A stretch of 64,000 nucleotides of DNA from Ferrigenium straubiae (GCA_019449655.1 JAHQXD010000001.1:523562-587561); one strand, 5' to 3'. Shown: positions 1-10,266, numbered from the stretch's first letter. Numbers and translations: made by a program. The notes: a model not told the origin generated them from the sequence alone.

Positions 1-787
1 AGCCGGTGTCCAGGCCCAGCCGTTGCCCTTGCGCGAGACGCTGGGTTTGTACGGCATCCAGTTGCAGCCTGGGCATGTCAGGCATCAGCACTTCCAGCGG
101 CAGCACGCAGGCATCGCGCTCGGCTTCGGTCATCGCCTCCAGTTGCGGCAGGCTATGGGCATTCCGCAAGTCGAAATGGGCAATGGCTGTGCGGCGCAGC
201 CCGATCAGATGTGCACCGCAGCCGAGCGCTGCGCCGATGTCTTCGGCGAGCGTGCGTATGTAAGTCCCCTTGCTGCAGCGTACGGTGATGTCCATCTCGT
301 TGCCGCCAAAAGCGTTCAGCACCAGTTCGTGGATCGTTACATTGCGCAGTTCGCGTTCTATGGTTTCGCCCTTGCGGATGTATTCGTAGAGCGGTCTGCC
401 CTGATGTTTGAGCGCGCTGTGCATGGGCGGAAGCTGCCGGATCTCGCCGCGAAATTTTGCCAGCACGGCATCGACATCGGCCTGCGTAACCTCGACCGGA
501 TGTTCCGCGATGATCTCGCCCTCCGCATCGCCGGTGCTGGTAGCTTGCCCGAGGCGCAACAGGGCGCGATAGGTTTTGTCGGCGTCCAGAAGCGCGGTGG
601 AAAATTTGGTGGCCTCGCCGAAACAGACCGGCAGCAGGCCGGTGGCCAAGGGATCGAGGGTGCCGGTATGCCCGGCCTTCTCGGCCTGGAACAGGCGGCG
701 GATTTTTTGCAGCGCGGTGTTGGAGCTCAGCTCAAGGGGTTTGTCAAACAGCAGCACGCCGTCAAGCGCGCGGAAAGTGCGTGCCAT
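1..787 (-). CDS. truB: tRNA pseudouridine(55) synthase TruB (3' end beyond window)
   Basis: Converts U55 to pseudouridine in the T-loop of tRNAs. About 262 residues are visible, starting MARTFRALDGVLLFDKP. The family signature GHTGTLDPLATG is at residues 39-50, with catalytic Asp45. SKGTYIRTLAEDIG follows later, as in other TruB proteins. The carboxyl terminus lies to the left of position 1, so the gene is partial only because of the window edge. It is the last visible gene of a minus-strand block rimP-nusA-infB-rbfA-truB, the conserved translation/ribosome-maturation operon order. A 113-bp gap filled by a palindromic repeat separates it from rbfA. Identification is firm. Confidence 0.93.
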   Translation of the reverse strand, partial: MARTFRALDGVLLFDKPLELSSNTALQKIRRLFQAEKAGHTGTLDPLATGLLPVCFGEATKFSTALLDADKTYRALLRLGQATSTGDAEGEIIAEHPVEVTQADVDAVLAKFRGEIRQLPPMHSALKHQGRPLYEYIRKGETIERELRNVTIHELVLNAFGGNEMDITVRCSKGTYIRTLAEDIGAALGCGAHLIGLRRTAIAHFDLRNAHSLPQLEAMTEAERDACVLPLEVLMPDMPRLQLDAVQTQRLAQGQRLGLDTG

Positions 788-812
788 GAAAGTTATCCAG
801 AAAAAAACACTT

Positions 813-893
813 CACCACGAAGGGCACGAAGATCACGAAGGTTTTTCATGAGGCTACTAGCTTTTCTTCGTACTCTTCGTGAGCTTCGTGGTT
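813..893. repeat. CACGAAG palindromic intergenic repeat, copy 1
   Basis: Three CACGAAG units, about 9 bp apart, occupy 813-841. They are answered by inverted CTTCGT units at 861-893, so the element can fold into a long imperfect hairpin with a loop of about 20 bp. It fills the rbfA-truB gap. Two more copies occur at about 15531-15675 and 37662-37784, always between genes. It has no coding capacity. Confidence 0.75.
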
Positions 894-900
894 AAAAGAG

Positions 901-1269
901 TTATTCGGGTTTATCGGAATGTTGCTTATCGCTGGCCACTGCCTGGTCGATGAGCTGCGACAGGCGGCTGCCGCGCTCAACGGAGGCGTCATAAACGAAA
1001 TGCAGCTGCGGCATCACGCGCAGTTTCAGGCTGTGCGCGAGCCGGCCACGCAGGAAACCGCTGGCACGCTCCAGGCCTTGCTGCGCCTCGGCGTGCTTGC
1101 CATCCAGCCTTGTGAAAAAAATCTTGGCATGAGAATAGTCGCCTGCAACTTCGACGCCGGTGATAGTCACCAGTCGCACGCGCGGATCGTTGATTTCAAG
1201 GCGCACCAGTTCGGCCAATTCGCGCTGAATCTGCTGTGCAACCCGATCCGTTCTTGCAAAGTCCGCCAT
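901..1269 (-). CDS. rbfA: Ribosome-binding factor A
   Basis: A 122-residue KH-like 30S maturation factor that acts late in 16S 5'-end processing and cold adaptation. [22 protein letters not shown] at the start and the central INDPRVRLVTITGVEVAGDYSHAKIFF block are typical. Length matches the family. Its ATG overlaps the infB stop codon by one base (TAATG), showing translational coupling to infB. The identification is supported by both sequence and the infB-rbfA-truB order. Confidence 0.95.
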   Translation of the reverse strand: MADFARTDRVAQQIQRELAELVRLEINDPRVRLVTITGVEVAGDYSHAKIFFTRLDGKHAEAQQGLERASGFLRGRLAHSLKLRVMPQLHFVYDASVERGSRLSQLIDQAVASDKQHSDKPE

Positions 1270-3842
1270 TACAGCGCGCGCGCAACCTCAACGATTTCGT
1301 ACACTTCGAGCTTGTCGCCCACTACCAGATCGTTGTAGTTTTTCAGCGACAGGCCGCACTCGAAGTTGGACTTCACTTCCTTCACGTCGTCCTTGAATCG
1401 CTTCAGCGAATCCAGCTCACCATCGTGGATCACCACGTTGTCGCGCAGCAGGCGCACCCTCGCACCGCGCTTCACCATGCCTTCCAGCACATAGCAGCCG
1501 GCAATCGTACCCACCTTGGAAACAGTGAACACCTGGCGCACCTCGACCATGCCGAGGACAACTTCCTTCTTCTCGGGAGCCAGCATGCCAGAAAGCGCTG
1601 CCTTGATCTCGTCCACCATCGCATAGATGATGTTGTAGTAGCGGATATCCACGCCCGAGGTCTCGGCCAGCTTGCGCGCAGCCGCATCGGCACGGGTGTT
1701 GAAGCCGATCACGATCGCCTTGGAAGCCAGCGCCAGGTTGATGTCAGACTCGGAGATCGCACCTACGCCGCCATGGATCAGGTTGACCTTGACCTCGCTG
1801 GTGGAGAGTTTCTGCAAGGATTGTGCAATCGCCTCGGCAGAGCCCTGCACATCGGACTTCACGATCAGCGATAAGGTGCGTACTTCACCCTCGGCCATCT
1901 GCTCGAACATATTTTCCAGCTTGGCGGCCTGCTGTTTGGCCAGTTTCACGCCGCGATACTTGCCCTGACGGAACAACGCAATTTCGCGTGCCCGCTTTTC
2001 ATCGGCCATTACCAGCAATTCCTCACCGGCCGATGGGACTTCGGACAGGCCCTGAATCTCAACCGGAATGGACGGCCCTGCTTCGCTGACCGCCTTGCCG
2101 TTCTCATCCAGCATGGCGCGCACGCGCCCGAATACCGACCCAACCAGGACCGCATCGCCGCGCTTCATGGTGCCGGACTGGATCAGCACGGTGGCGACCG
2201 GCCCCTTGCCCTTGTCCAGGCGAGCCTCGATCACCAGCCCCTTGGCATGGGTCGCGCGCGGCGCCTTCAGCTCCAGCACCTCGGCCTGCAACAGCACACC
2301 TTCAAGCAACTGGTCGATGCCCTGGCCTGACTTGGAGGAAACTTCGACGAACATTGCGTCGCCGCCCCAGTCTTCCGGCACCACGCCTTCGGCAACCAGC
2401 TCCTGCTTGACGCGTTCTGAATTGGCTTCAGGCTTGTCAATTTTTGTGACGGCCACCACGATCGGCACGTTGCCGGCTTTGGCATGGTGGATCGCTTCTT
2501 TGGTCTGCGGCATTACGCCGTCATCGGCGGCCACCACCAGGATCACGATATCGGTCGCCTTGGCGCCGCGCGCACGCATCGCGGTAAATGCCTCATGGCC
2601 CGGTGTATCGAGGAAGGTAATCATCCCGCGCGGCGTATCGACGTGATACGCGCCAATATGCTGGGTAATGCCGCCCGCTTCGCCGGAAGCAACGCGGGTG
2701 CGGCGGATGTAGTCCAGCAGCGAGGTTTTGCCGTGATCGACGTGGCCCATCACGGTGACGACCGGCGCGCGCTGCTCCAGCGCCACATCGTGTGGCGCTT
2801 CGACATCCAGCAGATAGGCATCCAGATCATCCACCTTGGCGGCCTTGGCGATATGCCCCATTTCCTCCACAACGATCATCGCGGTTTCCTGGTCCAGCAC
2901 CTGGTTGATGGTTACCATCGAACCCATCTTCATCAACACCTTGATGATTTCGGCAGCCTTGACGGCCATCTTCTGCGCCAGTTCGGCGACGGTGATGGTT
3001 TCCGGAACAGCCACTTCGCGCACGATCGGTTCGGTCGGCAACGAGAAGGCATGCTCGGGCTCGGCAGCATGCTTGTGCTTGTCGTGGCGCGGCGCGCGTA
3101 CCGGCGTCGCCCAGGTTCCCGTTTTCTCACCGGTTTTGACGGGAGTGCGCTTCTTGTGCCCTTTTTCGTCCCATGGGCTGGCCTTGACTTCGGTCTTGGG
3201 TTTTTTGCTTGGCTTGACCACCTTGTCGCCGGGCTTTGGCGTCGGCTTGTGCAGCGTGCCCTCGGCCAGATCGACCACCGGCGCTGCCACAACGGGCGCG
3301 GCTTCTTCTTTGACTGCCGGCGCAACGGCTTTCTGTTCCGGCTCAGGCTCAGCCTCCTTCTTGGTAGTCTTGCGCTTGCCGCGCTCCTGCTTGGCTTGCA
3401 CTTCGGCTGCCTGGCGCGCCGCAAGTTCGGCCTGCAAGCGTGCTTCCTCTTCGCGCGCGGCCAGCTCCTGCTCATCCAGCACCTTCTTGGGCGCTTCGCC
3501 TCCCCTGGGCAAAGCGTCAGGCGCTGGCGCAGCCGCTTCTGCGGCAGCGGTCGGAGCCACTACACGGCGTTTGCGCACTTCAACCTGAATGGTGCGAGCC
3601 CGGCCTGTACTGTCGGCTTTTTTGATTTCCGTGGTTTCGCGGCGCGTTAACGTAATCTTCTTGGCGGGTTTTTCGGCGCCATGCGACTGACGCAAATGCT
3701 CCAGCAATTGCGCCTTGTCCTTTTCGGAAACCGGGTCGGCCTCCTGTTTTTTACTTACCCCTGCCGCCTTCAACTGCTCAAGCAACAAGGCAACCGGCAA
3801 CCCGAGTTCCGTCGCAAATTGCGCTACGTTCATTTTTCCCAT
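1269..3842 (-). CDS. infB: Translation initiation factor IF-2
   Basis: An 857-residue GTPase that brings initiator fMet-tRNA to the ribosome. It has an N-terminal IF2_N domain (about 1-52), a long Ala/Pro/Lys/Glu-rich linker to about residue 280, a second IF2_N-like segment, then the G domain from about residue 360: G1 GHVDHGKT, G3 DTPGHEAF, G4 TKID. The C-terminal domains ([12 protein letters not shown] and [15 protein letters not shown]) are intact. The start at 3842 has AAGGA seven bases upstream; an alternative Met4 exists (MNVAQFA). It lies 30 bp downstream of nusA in the same operon. Confidence 0.97.
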   Translation of the reverse strand: MGKMNVAQFATELGLPVALLLEQLKAAGVSKKQEADPVSEKDKAQLLEHLRQSHGAEKPAKKITLTRRETTEIKKADSTGRARTIQVEVRKRRVVAPTAAAEAAAPAPDALPRGGEAPKKVLDEQELAAREEEARLQAELAARQAAEVQAKQERGKRKTTKKEAEPEPEQKAVAPAVKEEAAPVVAAPVVDLAEGTLHKPTPKPGDKVVKPSKKPKTEVKASPWDEKGHKKRTPVKTGEKTGTWATPVRAPRHDKHKHAAEPEHAFSLPTEPIVREVAVPETITVAELAQKMAVKAAEIIKVLMKMGSMVTINQVLDQETAMIVVEEMGHIAKAAKVDDLDAYLLDVEAPHDVALEQRAPVVTVMGHVDHGKTSLLDYIRRTRVASGEAGGITQHIGAYHVDTPRGMITFLDTPGHEAFTAMRARGAKATDIVILVVAADDGVMPQTKEAIHHAKAGNVPIVVAVTKIDKPEANSERVKQELVAEGVVPEDWGGDAMFVEVSSKSGQGIDQLLEGVLLQAEVLELKAPRATHAKGLVIEARLDKGKGPVATVLIQSGTMKRGDAVLVGSVFGRVRAMLDENGKAVSEAGPSIPVEIQGLSEVPSAGEELLVMADEKRAREIALFRQGKYRGVKLAKQQAAKLENMFEQMAEGEVRTLSLIVKSDVQGSAEAIAQSLQKLSTSEVKVNLIHGGVGAISESDINLALASKAIVIGFNTRADAAARKLAETSGVDIRYYNIIYAMVDEIKAALSGMLAPEKKEVVLGMVEVRQVFTVSKVGTIAGCYVLEGMVKRGARVRLLRDNVVIHDGELDSLKRFKDDVKEVKSNFECGLSLKNYNDLVVGDKLEVYEIVEVARAL

Positions 3843-3872
3843 TAGCCGTCCTTAAGAGAATCCTTAACCGAT

Positions 3873-5345
3873 TCAAGCAAACCAGGGCGCGCGTGCCGCC
3901 ATGATCAACGTATTGGCGCGTTCGCTGTCCATGCCGGTAAGCTCCACCAGCTCATCCACATCCAGGTCTGCCAATTGATCCTGCGTCGCCACTCCCTTTG
4001 CCGCAAGGGTGCGCGCGATTTGCTCGTCCATGCCATCAAGCTTGAGCAGGTCTTCGATGCCATGCTCCACTTTTTCCTCGTTGGCAATCGCGGCGGTCAG
4101 CAATGAGTTGCGCGCGCGGCTGCGCAACTCGTTCACCGTCGCTTCGTCGAACGACTCGATTTCCAGCATTTCTTCCAGCGGCACGTATGCCACTTCTTCC
4201 AGCGTATTGAAGCCTTCCTGCACCAGGATGTCGGCAACTTCTTCGTCCACGTCCAGTTTTTCCATGAATATTTCGCGCGTCCTGGAGAACTCCTCGGCAT
4301 GCTTCTCGTTGGACTGCTCGACGGTCATGATGTTGAGCTCCCATCCCGTCAATTCGCTGGCCAGGCGCACATTCTGGCCGCCGCGCCCGATCGCCTGCGC
4401 CAAGTTTTCCTCTTCGACCACGACATCCATGCTGTGCTTCTCTTCGTCCACCACGATGCTGCTCACCTCGGCGGGCGCCAGCGCGTTGATGACGTAAGTG
4501 GCGGGGTCTTCCGACCAGAGGATGATGTCCACGCGCTCGCCGGCCAACTCGTTGGTCACGCCTTGCACGCGCGAACCGCGCATGCCGACGCAGGTGCCGA
4601 TGGGGTCGATGCGCGGGTCGTGCGACAACACCGCAATCTTGGCGCGCGAACCGGGGTCACGCGCGGCACTGACGATTTCCAGCAGCTTTTCCTCGATCTC
4701 CGGCACCTCCAGCTCAAACAGCTTGGTCAACAATTCCGGCGAGGTGCGCGACAGAATCACCTGCGGGCCGCGCGCGCTGCGATCCACGCGCAGCAGATGC
4801 GCCTTAACGCGGTCGCTGACGCGCAGGTTTTCCTTCGGGATCATCTGCTCGCGCGGCAGCAAGGCCTCGATCTTGCCGAATTCGACAAGTGCGTTACCGC
4901 GCTCCAGCCGTTTCACCGTGCCGGAAACCAGGTGCTCCTTGCGATCCAGAAAATCGCTCAGCACCTGCTCGCGTTCGGCGTCGCGTATCTTCTGGAAGAT
5001 CACCTGCTTCGCGGCCTGCGCGCCGATGCGGCCGAAATCGATGGATTCCAGCGGCTCTTCGATAAACTCGCCGAGCTGGATATCGGCCTCGCGCTTTTGC
5101 GCCTCTTCCAGCTTGATGTGCATGTCCGGCGTTTCGAAGGTTTCGTCGTCCATCACCTCCCAGCGGCGGAAAGACTCGTATTCTCCGGTATTGCGGTCGA
5201 TCGAGACACGCACGTCGGCTTCGTCCGCAAAGCGTTTCCGGGTCGCGGAAGCCAGGGCGGATTCAAGCGATTCGAACACGACCTCCTTGTCCACGTTCTT
5301 CTCACGGGACAGCGCATCCACCAGTAATAAAATTTCACGGCTCAT
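3873..5345 (-). CDS. nusA: Transcription termination/antitermination factor NusA
   Basis: A 490-residue RNA polymerase-associated factor: NusA N-terminal domain, S1, two KH domains and two acidic C-terminal helix-hairpin repeats ([17 protein letters not shown] and [19 protein letters not shown]). The reading frame continues to a TTG at 5357. The ATG at 5345 is preferred because it gives the canonical [20 protein letters not shown] and has GGAG six bases upstream. It sits between rimP and infB as in most proteobacteria. NusA commonly autoregulates this operon through leader termination; see the hairpin before rimP. Confidence 0.96.
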   Translation of the reverse strand: MSREILLLVDALSREKNVDKEVVFESLESALASATRKRFADEADVRVSIDRNTGEYESFRRWEVMDDETFETPDMHIKLEEAQKREADIQLGEFIEEPLESIDFGRIGAQAAKQVIFQKIRDAEREQVLSDFLDRKEHLVSGTVKRLERGNALVEFGKIEALLPREQMIPKENLRVSDRVKAHLLRVDRSARGPQVILSRTSPELLTKLFELEVPEIEEKLLEIVSAARDPGSRAKIAVLSHDPRIDPIGTCVGMRGSRVQGVTNELAGERVDIILWSEDPATYVINALAPAEVSSIVVDEEKHSMDVVVEEENLAQAIGRGGQNVRLASELTGWELNIMTVEQSNEKHAEEFSRTREIFMEKLDVDEEVADILVQEGFNTLEEVAYVPLEEMLEIESFDEATVNELRSRARNSLLTAAIANEEKVEHGIEDLLKLDGMDEQIARTLAAKGVATQDQLADLDVDELVELTGMDSERANTLIMAARAPWFA

Positions 5346-5385
5346 ACCATTCTCCAACTAATTGTCTGTCTGTCAGCAGCAGGCG

Positions 5386-5817
5386 TTAAAAACTGATCTC
5401 CGGCACCAATCGCGCCTTGTCCAGATTCGACAGTTCGATTGCCACCCAACTGCCATCCACATCCAACTGCAATATTCCGTTGCTTACTTCACCTATGATG
5501 CCGATGAAGTTTTTGCGCCCCGCCAGCGGCAGGCGCAGCTTGAGTTGCACCTTCTGCCCGGCGAAACGCACAAAATCCGCTTCCTTCTTCAGCGGCCTGT
5601 CCAGCCCCGGCGACGAAACTTCGAGGCGGTCGTAAGCCACGTTCTCGACCAGGAACAGCCGCGTGAGCTGATGGCTGACCGTCTCGCAATCCTCCACTCG
5701 GATGCCTTCCGGCTTGTCGATGAACACGCGCAACAGGCCGCGCCCAGAGCGCTCGAAATCCACCAGCTCATAGCCCAAGCCATTTACCGTCGTTTCGACC
5801 AGTTCCATCACATCCAT
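5386..5817 (-). CDS. rimP: Ribosome maturation factor RimP
   Basis: A protein of about 143 residues needed for 30S assembly; first gene of the rimP-nusA-infB-rbfA-truB operon. Core motifs include [32 protein letters not shown] and a small Sm-like C-terminal domain. The frame is open farther upstream (to 5874), but [20 protein letters not shown] at 5817 matches the usual N-terminus. The extra 19 residues would overlap a terminator-like hairpin. The ribosome-binding site is weak (GGGCGG), so the start is moderately certain. Confidence 0.9.
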   Translation of the reverse strand: MDVMELVETTVNGLGYELVDFERSGRGLLRVFIDKPEGIRVEDCETVSHQLTRLFLVENVAYDRLEVSSPGLDRPLKKEADFVRFAGQKVQLKLRLPLAGRKNFIGIIGEVSNGILQLDVDGSWVAIELSNLDKARLVPEISF

Positions 5818-5834
5818 AAATGACCGCCCACAAA

Positions 5835-5855
5835 TAAAAAACGGGCTCGAAGCCC
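5835..5855 (-). terminator. Terminator-like hairpin between nadE and rimP
   Basis: Read on the minus strand, GGGCT-TCG-AGCCC is followed by G and six T residues. The stem is only 5 bp (7 with a wobble), so strength is uncertain. It lies about 18 bp before the rimP start. It may end nadE transcription, or act as a leader attenuator for the rimP-nusA operon. Confidence 0.5.
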
Positions 5856-5872
5856 ATCTCAAAACGCGGCGC

Positions 5873-5878
5873 ATTGTA
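5873..5878 (-). promoter_or_regulatory. Candidate -10 element for rimP-nusA operon
   Basis: The minus strand reads TACAAT, one mismatch from consensus, between nadE and rimP. No good -35 hexamer is present at 16-18 bp. If used, transcription would start near 5866, just before the hairpin at 5855-5835. That would make the hairpin part of the operon leader. Confidence 0.35.
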
Positions 5879-5920
5879 GCAAAACTTGGACTTAAAGGGA
5901 ATTAACTTTAAGGCAGCTTC

Positions 5921-7525
5921 TTAAAAGTTATCCTGGTAACGTGCCGTTATCGGATAGCGCCAGTCCTTGCCGTAACTGCGTTCCGTGATACGGATGCCTA
6001 CTGCGGACTGGCGGCGCTTGTATTCGCTGATGCGGATCAGGTGCACCATGCGGCGCACATCGGCTTCCGCATAGCCGCGCGCGACGATTTCCGGAATCGT
6101 GAGGTTCTGTTCGACATAGCAGGTCATGATGGCATCCAGCACATCGTAGGGCGGCAGGTTGTCCTGGTCGGTCTGGTCCGCGCGCAGTTCGGCACTCGGC
6201 GCGCGCGTGATGATGCGTTCGGGGATCGCCTGTCCCAGCGTATTGCGGTAGCGCGCCAGGCGATACACCAGCGTCTTGCTCACATCCTTCAGCACCGCGA
6301 AACCGCCCGCCATGTCGCCGTAGAGCGTGGCATAGCCCGCGGTCATTTCCGACTTGTTGCCGGTGGTCAGCACCAGCGAGCCGAACTTGTTCGACAGAGC
6401 CATGAGCAGGGCACCGCGGATGCGCGCCTGCAGGTTCTCCTCGGTGGTGTCCGCCGCACGTCCGGCAAAGGCAGGGTTCAGCGCAGCCAGATAGCTCTGG
6501 AACATAGGCTCGATGGGAATCTCGTCGTAACGTACGCCGAGAATCTTTACCATCTCGCGCGAATCGTCCAGGCTGATCTGCGCGGTGTAAGGCGACGGCA
6601 TCATCACCGCATGAACCTTGCCCGCGCCCAGCGCATCGACCGCTATCGCGAGAGTCAATGCGGAATCGATCCCGCCCGACAACCCCAGCAATACGCCAGG
6701 GAAGCGGTTCTTGCCGATGTAGTCGCGCACGCCGAGGCACAGCGCACGATAGACCTCGGCTTCCTCGCCCAACGCCTCGGCAATCTCGCCCACAGGACGC
6801 AAATCGTCCCGGATTTCCAGCATCAGCAAGGCCTCCTCGAAGCGCGGCCCCTGTGCGGTCAGGTCGCCATTGCAATCCATGGCGAACGAGCCGCCGTCGA
6901 AAATCAGTTCATCCTGGCCGCCGGCCAGGTTGGCATAAACCACCGCGAGGCCGGTTTCTGCAATGCGCTCGCGGATGGCGCCGTAGCGCGCCTCCTGCTT
7001 GCGCATCGCATAGGGCGACGCGTTGGGCACCAGCAAAACCTGCGCACCTGCATTGCGCGCCTGGTGCGGTGCATCGGGCTCCCAGACATCGCCGCAGATA
7101 TTCAGGGCGAAGCGGATGCCCTCCATCTCGAACACGCAAGGCTCGCTGCCGTGATCGAAGTAACGCTTCTCGTCGAACACCGCGTAGTTCGGCAGCTCAT
7201 GCTTGAAATAGGTTGCGACGATGGTCCCGTCGCGTAGCAACGAAGCCGCGTTGTAGCGCTTCCCGCCCTGCTGATGGGGATGCCCCACCACCACGGTAAT
7301 GCCGGAAGTTTTCCCGGCGAGTTCGGCCAGTGCCTGCGCGCATGCCCGGTAAAACCCGTCGCGCAGCAGCAGGTCCTCCGGCGGATAACCGCACAGGCCG
7401 AGTTCGGGAGACAGCAACAGTTGCGCACCTTGCCGTTTGGCCTGTTTGGCATACTGCGAAATCTTTGCAACATTCCCCGCCAGATCGCCCAGCACACAGT
7501 TGATTTGCGCAATTGCCAGTTTCAT
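5921..7525 (-). CDS. nadE: Glutamine-dependent NAD+ synthetase
   Basis: A protein of about 534 residues with an N-terminal nitrilase-type glutaminase domain and a C-terminal ATP-pyrophosphatase synthetase domain. It converts nicotinate adenine dinucleotide, glutamine and ATP to NAD+. Catalytic-triad neighbourhoods are visible: SPELGLCGYPPEDLLLRDGF (Glu), FKHELPNYAVFDEKRYF (Lys) and LNICGDVWEPDAP (Cys). The synthetase P-loop is LGLSGGIDSALT, and TTGNKSEMTAGY also fits. A GTG two codons upstream (7531) is possible. ATG at 7525 is favoured by MKLAIAQINCVLGD and GAAG five bases upstream. Confidence 0.95.
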   Translation of the reverse strand: MKLAIAQINCVLGDLAGNVAKISQYAKQAKRQGAQLLLSPELGLCGYPPEDLLLRDGFYRACAQALAELAGKTSGITVVVGHPHQQGGKRYNAASLLRDGTIVATYFKHELPNYAVFDEKRYFDHGSEPCVFEMEGIRFALNICGDVWEPDAPHQARNAGAQVLLVPNASPYAMRKQEARYGAIRERIAETGLAVVYANLAGGQDELIFDGGSFAMDCNGDLTAQGPRFEEALLMLEIRDDLRPVGEIAEALGEEAEVYRALCLGVRDYIGKNRFPGVLLGLSGGIDSALTLAIAVDALGAGKVHAVMMPSPYTAQISLDDSREMVKILGVRYDEIPIEPMFQSYLAALNPAFAGRAADTTEENLQARIRGALLMALSNKFGSLVLTTGNKSEMTAGYATLYGDMAGGFAVLKDVSKTLVYRLARYRNTLGQAIPERIITRAPSAELRADQTDQDNLPPYDVLDAIMTCYVEQNLTIPEIVARGYAEADVRRMVHLIRISEYKRRQSAVGIRITERSYGKDWRYPITARYQDNF

Positions 7526-7580
7526 TGTCACTTCAGAAGAATGTCAGGGACGCGCATCTTACCATCACGGTGCGGGCAAT

Positions 7581-7606
7581 AAAAAAGCGGGCTGTTGCCA
7601 GCCCGC
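7581..7606 (-). terminator. Intrinsic terminator after the OmpA-family gene
   Basis: Minus strand: stem GCGGGCTG / CAGCCCGC (8 bp), loop GCAA, followed by six T residues. It lies 25 bp past the OmpA-family stop codon and 56 bp before nadE, so it separates the two transcripts. Confidence 0.85.
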
Positions 7607-7630
7607 CTTCGGGATTTGCGCCAGATGAAA

Positions 7631-8674
7631 TTACTGGACGCGCACTTTTCTTTCTTCGCGGATGGTGTAGCGCACCTCGACGCGGCGATTTGCCGCGCGC
7701 CCTTCCTTGGTCTTGTTATCCGCTACCGGCATGGTCTTTCCATAGCCCTTGGCAGTGATGCGGCCGGCGGCAACTCCCTTCTTCACCAGATAAGCCTTCA
7801 CCGCAGCGGCGCGCTGTTCCGACAATTTCTGGTTATATGCGTCTTTGCCCACATTGTCGGTATGGCCGGTTACTTCCAGATTGGCCTCAGGATATTTTGC
7901 GGCGAAATCGACCACCTCCTGCAACTTGACATCCGCCGTCGGCTTCAGCTTCGCCGAAGCCGTATCGAAGCTGGCGCCCTCGATGCGCACCGGTTTCTCT
8001 TCCATGATCACCTTCCAGGCTTCCTTGGGCGCAGGTGCTGGTGCGGGCGCCGCCTTGGGTTCAACCCTGGGCTCTTCCTTCTTCATTACCGGGGCCGGGG
8101 GCGGCGGCGCAATATAGGGCTTTTCGAAGTAGTAATTTATGCCGATGGTCAGGTTGTCGTTATCCAGCCGGGTAGCGGCATTCTTGGCGGAGTTGTTCGT
8201 CCATTCGCCAGTGACGCTCCATTGAGGTGCGAATTTGTATTCGACGCCGATACCGAGGTGCGCATCGTTATCGCCGACAGCAGAGGCGTAAGCATCGCCG
8301 CGCCCGCTGACATGTGCGTAACCCAGTTTCGCATAGGGCAGCCATTTGCCGCTCGGCAGGCCGAGCTTCAGGTCGAGGCCGTAGACATGGCTGCCGTAAT
8401 TCACCGTGGCCGGCGCGGGCGCGGCGCCCGTATGCGTCTTCTTTTCGTTGAAATCGAAGAAACCGTCCACGCCCAGCGTGAAGCCGCTCATGTTCCAGTT
8501 GTAGCCGCCTTCAAGTCCAGTGGCGACAGGTGACTGCCTCGAAACAGCAGTCATGTCCGTGCGGTTTACTCCGATTTTTGCGCCGACCCAACCGCCGTCG
8601 AATTCGCTGGCTTGAGCCGCCGTAATGCCTTGCGATGCAACTGCCAAAACAATAACCATGGTGCTTTTTTTCAT
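7631..8674 (-). CDS. OmpA-family outer membrane protein
   Basis: A 347-residue two-domain envelope protein. A signal peptide MKKSTMVIVLAVASQGITAAQA is followed by an eight-strand-type beta-barrel domain (to about residue 175). A Pro/Ala-rich hinge (PPPPAPVMKKEEPRVEPK) leads to an OmpA-like peptidoglycan-binding domain. The hallmark VTGHTDNVGKDAYNQKLSEQRA and RRVEVRYT are present. The ATG at 8674 is chosen over upstream in-frame starts because AAGGAG lies nine bases before it and it begins the signal peptide. It probably tethers the outer membrane to murein. It is transcribed alone, with its own terminator. Confidence 0.9.
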   Translation of the reverse strand: MKKSTMVIVLAVASQGITAAQASEFDGGWVGAKIGVNRTDMTAVSRQSPVATGLEGGYNWNMSGFTLGVDGFFDFNEKKTHTGAAPAPATVNYGSHVYGLDLKLGLPSGKWLPYAKLGYAHVSGRGDAYASAVGDNDAHLGIGVEYKFAPQWSVTGEWTNNSAKNAATRLDNDNLTIGINYYFEKPYIAPPPPAPVMKKEEPRVEPKAAPAPAPAPKEAWKVIMEEKPVRIEGASFDTASAKLKPTADVKLQEVVDFAAKYPEANLEVTGHTDNVGKDAYNQKLSEQRAAAVKAYLVKKGVAAGRITAKGYGKTMPVADNKTKEGRAANRRVEVRYTIREERKVRVQ

Positions 8675-8827
8675 TTTTCTTCTCCTTGGTAAGGTAAGCA
8701 AACGGAAAGGCATGCTGCGCATCCATTTAGGCCTGACGGCAACTTGCTGGGCTGCATACTACCTAAAGATGCCCGTCATGGGGCAATTGTTGCGAAAAAA
8801 CTACATCAGAAAAATCCGACCCGCAGG

Positions 8828-10228
8828 TTATGAAATGCCATGCGCGGGCAGGATGGGCGCCTCTTCCGCCGCCGCATCGACCAGGCTCTGTGGAAGCTGT
8901 TTGCTTGGCTTCACGCCGAGCTCCTTCAGCATCTCCGCCTGGCGGATCACGTTACCCCGGCCGCCGGTGAATTTGCTGTACGCATTGTCATAGGCTTTCT
9001 GCGCCTGTTGCAGCCGGTTGCCGAGGGCATCCAGATCTTCGACGAAACCGGCCAGCTTGTCGTAGAGCTCCGCGCCGCGGTTGGCGATCTCCTGCGCGTT
9101 GCGGCTCTGCTGTTCCTGCCGCCACAGGTGCGCGACGGTGCGCACCACGAACAGCAGCGTGCTCGGGCTGACCAGCAGGACGTTCCTCTTCCACGCGTCC
9201 TGCCACAGATCGCTGTCCTGCGAAATGGCGAGCATGAAGGCCGGCTCCACCGGGATGAACATCAGCACGAAATCGAGCGATTGCAGGCCGTAGAGCTGCT
9301 GGTAGTTCTTCTCGGACAGTTCCCTGACATGGGCGCGCACCGAATCCAGATGCCGCCTCACGGCGGCCTCGCGCTGGTGGTCGGTTTCCGCGCTGGCGTA
9401 CTCCTCGTAAGCGGTCAGCGAGACCTTGGCATCGACGATCAGGTGCCGCTCCTCCGGCAGGTGCACGACCACGTCCGGCTGCGCGCGCGAACCGTCCGCG
9501 CGGGTGTGGCTCTCCTGCACGTCGTACTCGTGGCCCTTGCGCAGGCCGGAGGCCTCCAGCACCCGCTCCAGGATCAACTCGCCCCAGTTGCCCTGCGCCT
9601 TGGCCTGGCCCTTGAGCGCGCTGGTGAGGTTGTGAGCGTCCTTCGACAGCTGGTTGTTGAGTGCCATCAGTTGCTTCACCTGTTCGGCGAGGGCCGAGCG
9701 ATCCTTGCCCTCTTGCACATAGACCTCCTGCACCTTGCCCTGAAACTCGGCGATCCGGACCTTGAGCGGCTCCAGCAACTGGTTGAGGTTGGTCTGGTTC
9801 TGCTCGGTAAAGCGTTTGGTCTTGTCTTCCAGGATTTCGCTCGCCAGCGCCTTGAAGCGGTTGGACAATTGCTCCTCGGCGTTCTTCAGAAGCGTGATCT
9901 TCTCCGCGCCTTGCGAACGTTCCGCTTCCAGCTCGGCGGTCAACTCGGCAACCTGGTTGCTCAGGCGCTGCCGCTCCGCGACAAGCTGATCGCGCAACGC
10001 GGCGAGGCTCTCTTTCTCCCCTTCGAGGCGTTTGTTATCTTCTTGCGATGCTGTCAGCCGCTCGTTGGCGCGGACGATCTCGATTTGGCTCTCCGCCCTC
10101 GCCTGTGCTCCGGCCGAGGAAATGCGGGCGCGTAGAACCAGCCACGCGGCAGCCGCGCCGACGAGCAGACCAACGAAAAGAGCGGCAAAGAAATAGATTA
10201 GCGATTCCACCGGCAGCGATCCCCTCAT
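8828..10228 (-). CDS. rmuC: RmuC-family DNA recombination protein
   Basis: A 466-residue RmuC homologue; E. coli RmuC limits inversions at short inverted repeats. A membrane helix (ESLIYFFAALFVGLLVGAAAAWLVL, about residues 8-32) is followed by a long coiled coil (about 40-200). The conserved RmuC domain follows (GNWGELILERVLEASGLRKGHEYDVQ, PDVVVHLPEERHLIVDAKVSL, VLLVSPSTLLFVVRTV). Full length; its ATG at 10228 begins MRGSLPVESL. A possible tie to the local abundance of palindromes is speculation. Confidence 0.93.
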   Translation of the reverse strand: MRGSLPVESLIYFFAALFVGLLVGAAAAWLVLRARISSAGAQARAESQIEIVRANERLTASQEDNKRLEGEKESLAALRDQLVAERQRLSNQVAELTAELEAERSQGAEKITLLKNAEEQLSNRFKALASEILEDKTKRFTEQNQTNLNQLLEPLKVRIAEFQGKVQEVYVQEGKDRSALAEQVKQLMALNNQLSKDAHNLTSALKGQAKAQGNWGELILERVLEASGLRKGHEYDVQESHTRADGSRAQPDVVVHLPEERHLIVDAKVSLTAYEEYASAETDHQREAAVRRHLDSVRAHVRELSEKNYQQLYGLQSLDFVLMFIPVEPAFMLAISQDSDLWQDAWKRNVLLVSPSTLLFVVRTVAHLWRQEQQSRNAQEIANRGAELYDKLAGFVEDLDALGNRLQQAQKAYDNAYSKFTGGRGNVIRQAEMLKELGVKPSKQLPQSLVDAAAEEAPILPAHGIS

Positions 10229-10266
10229 GATTTCGTGCCAGTATAAACCAAGGCGAATGAGCTTAT

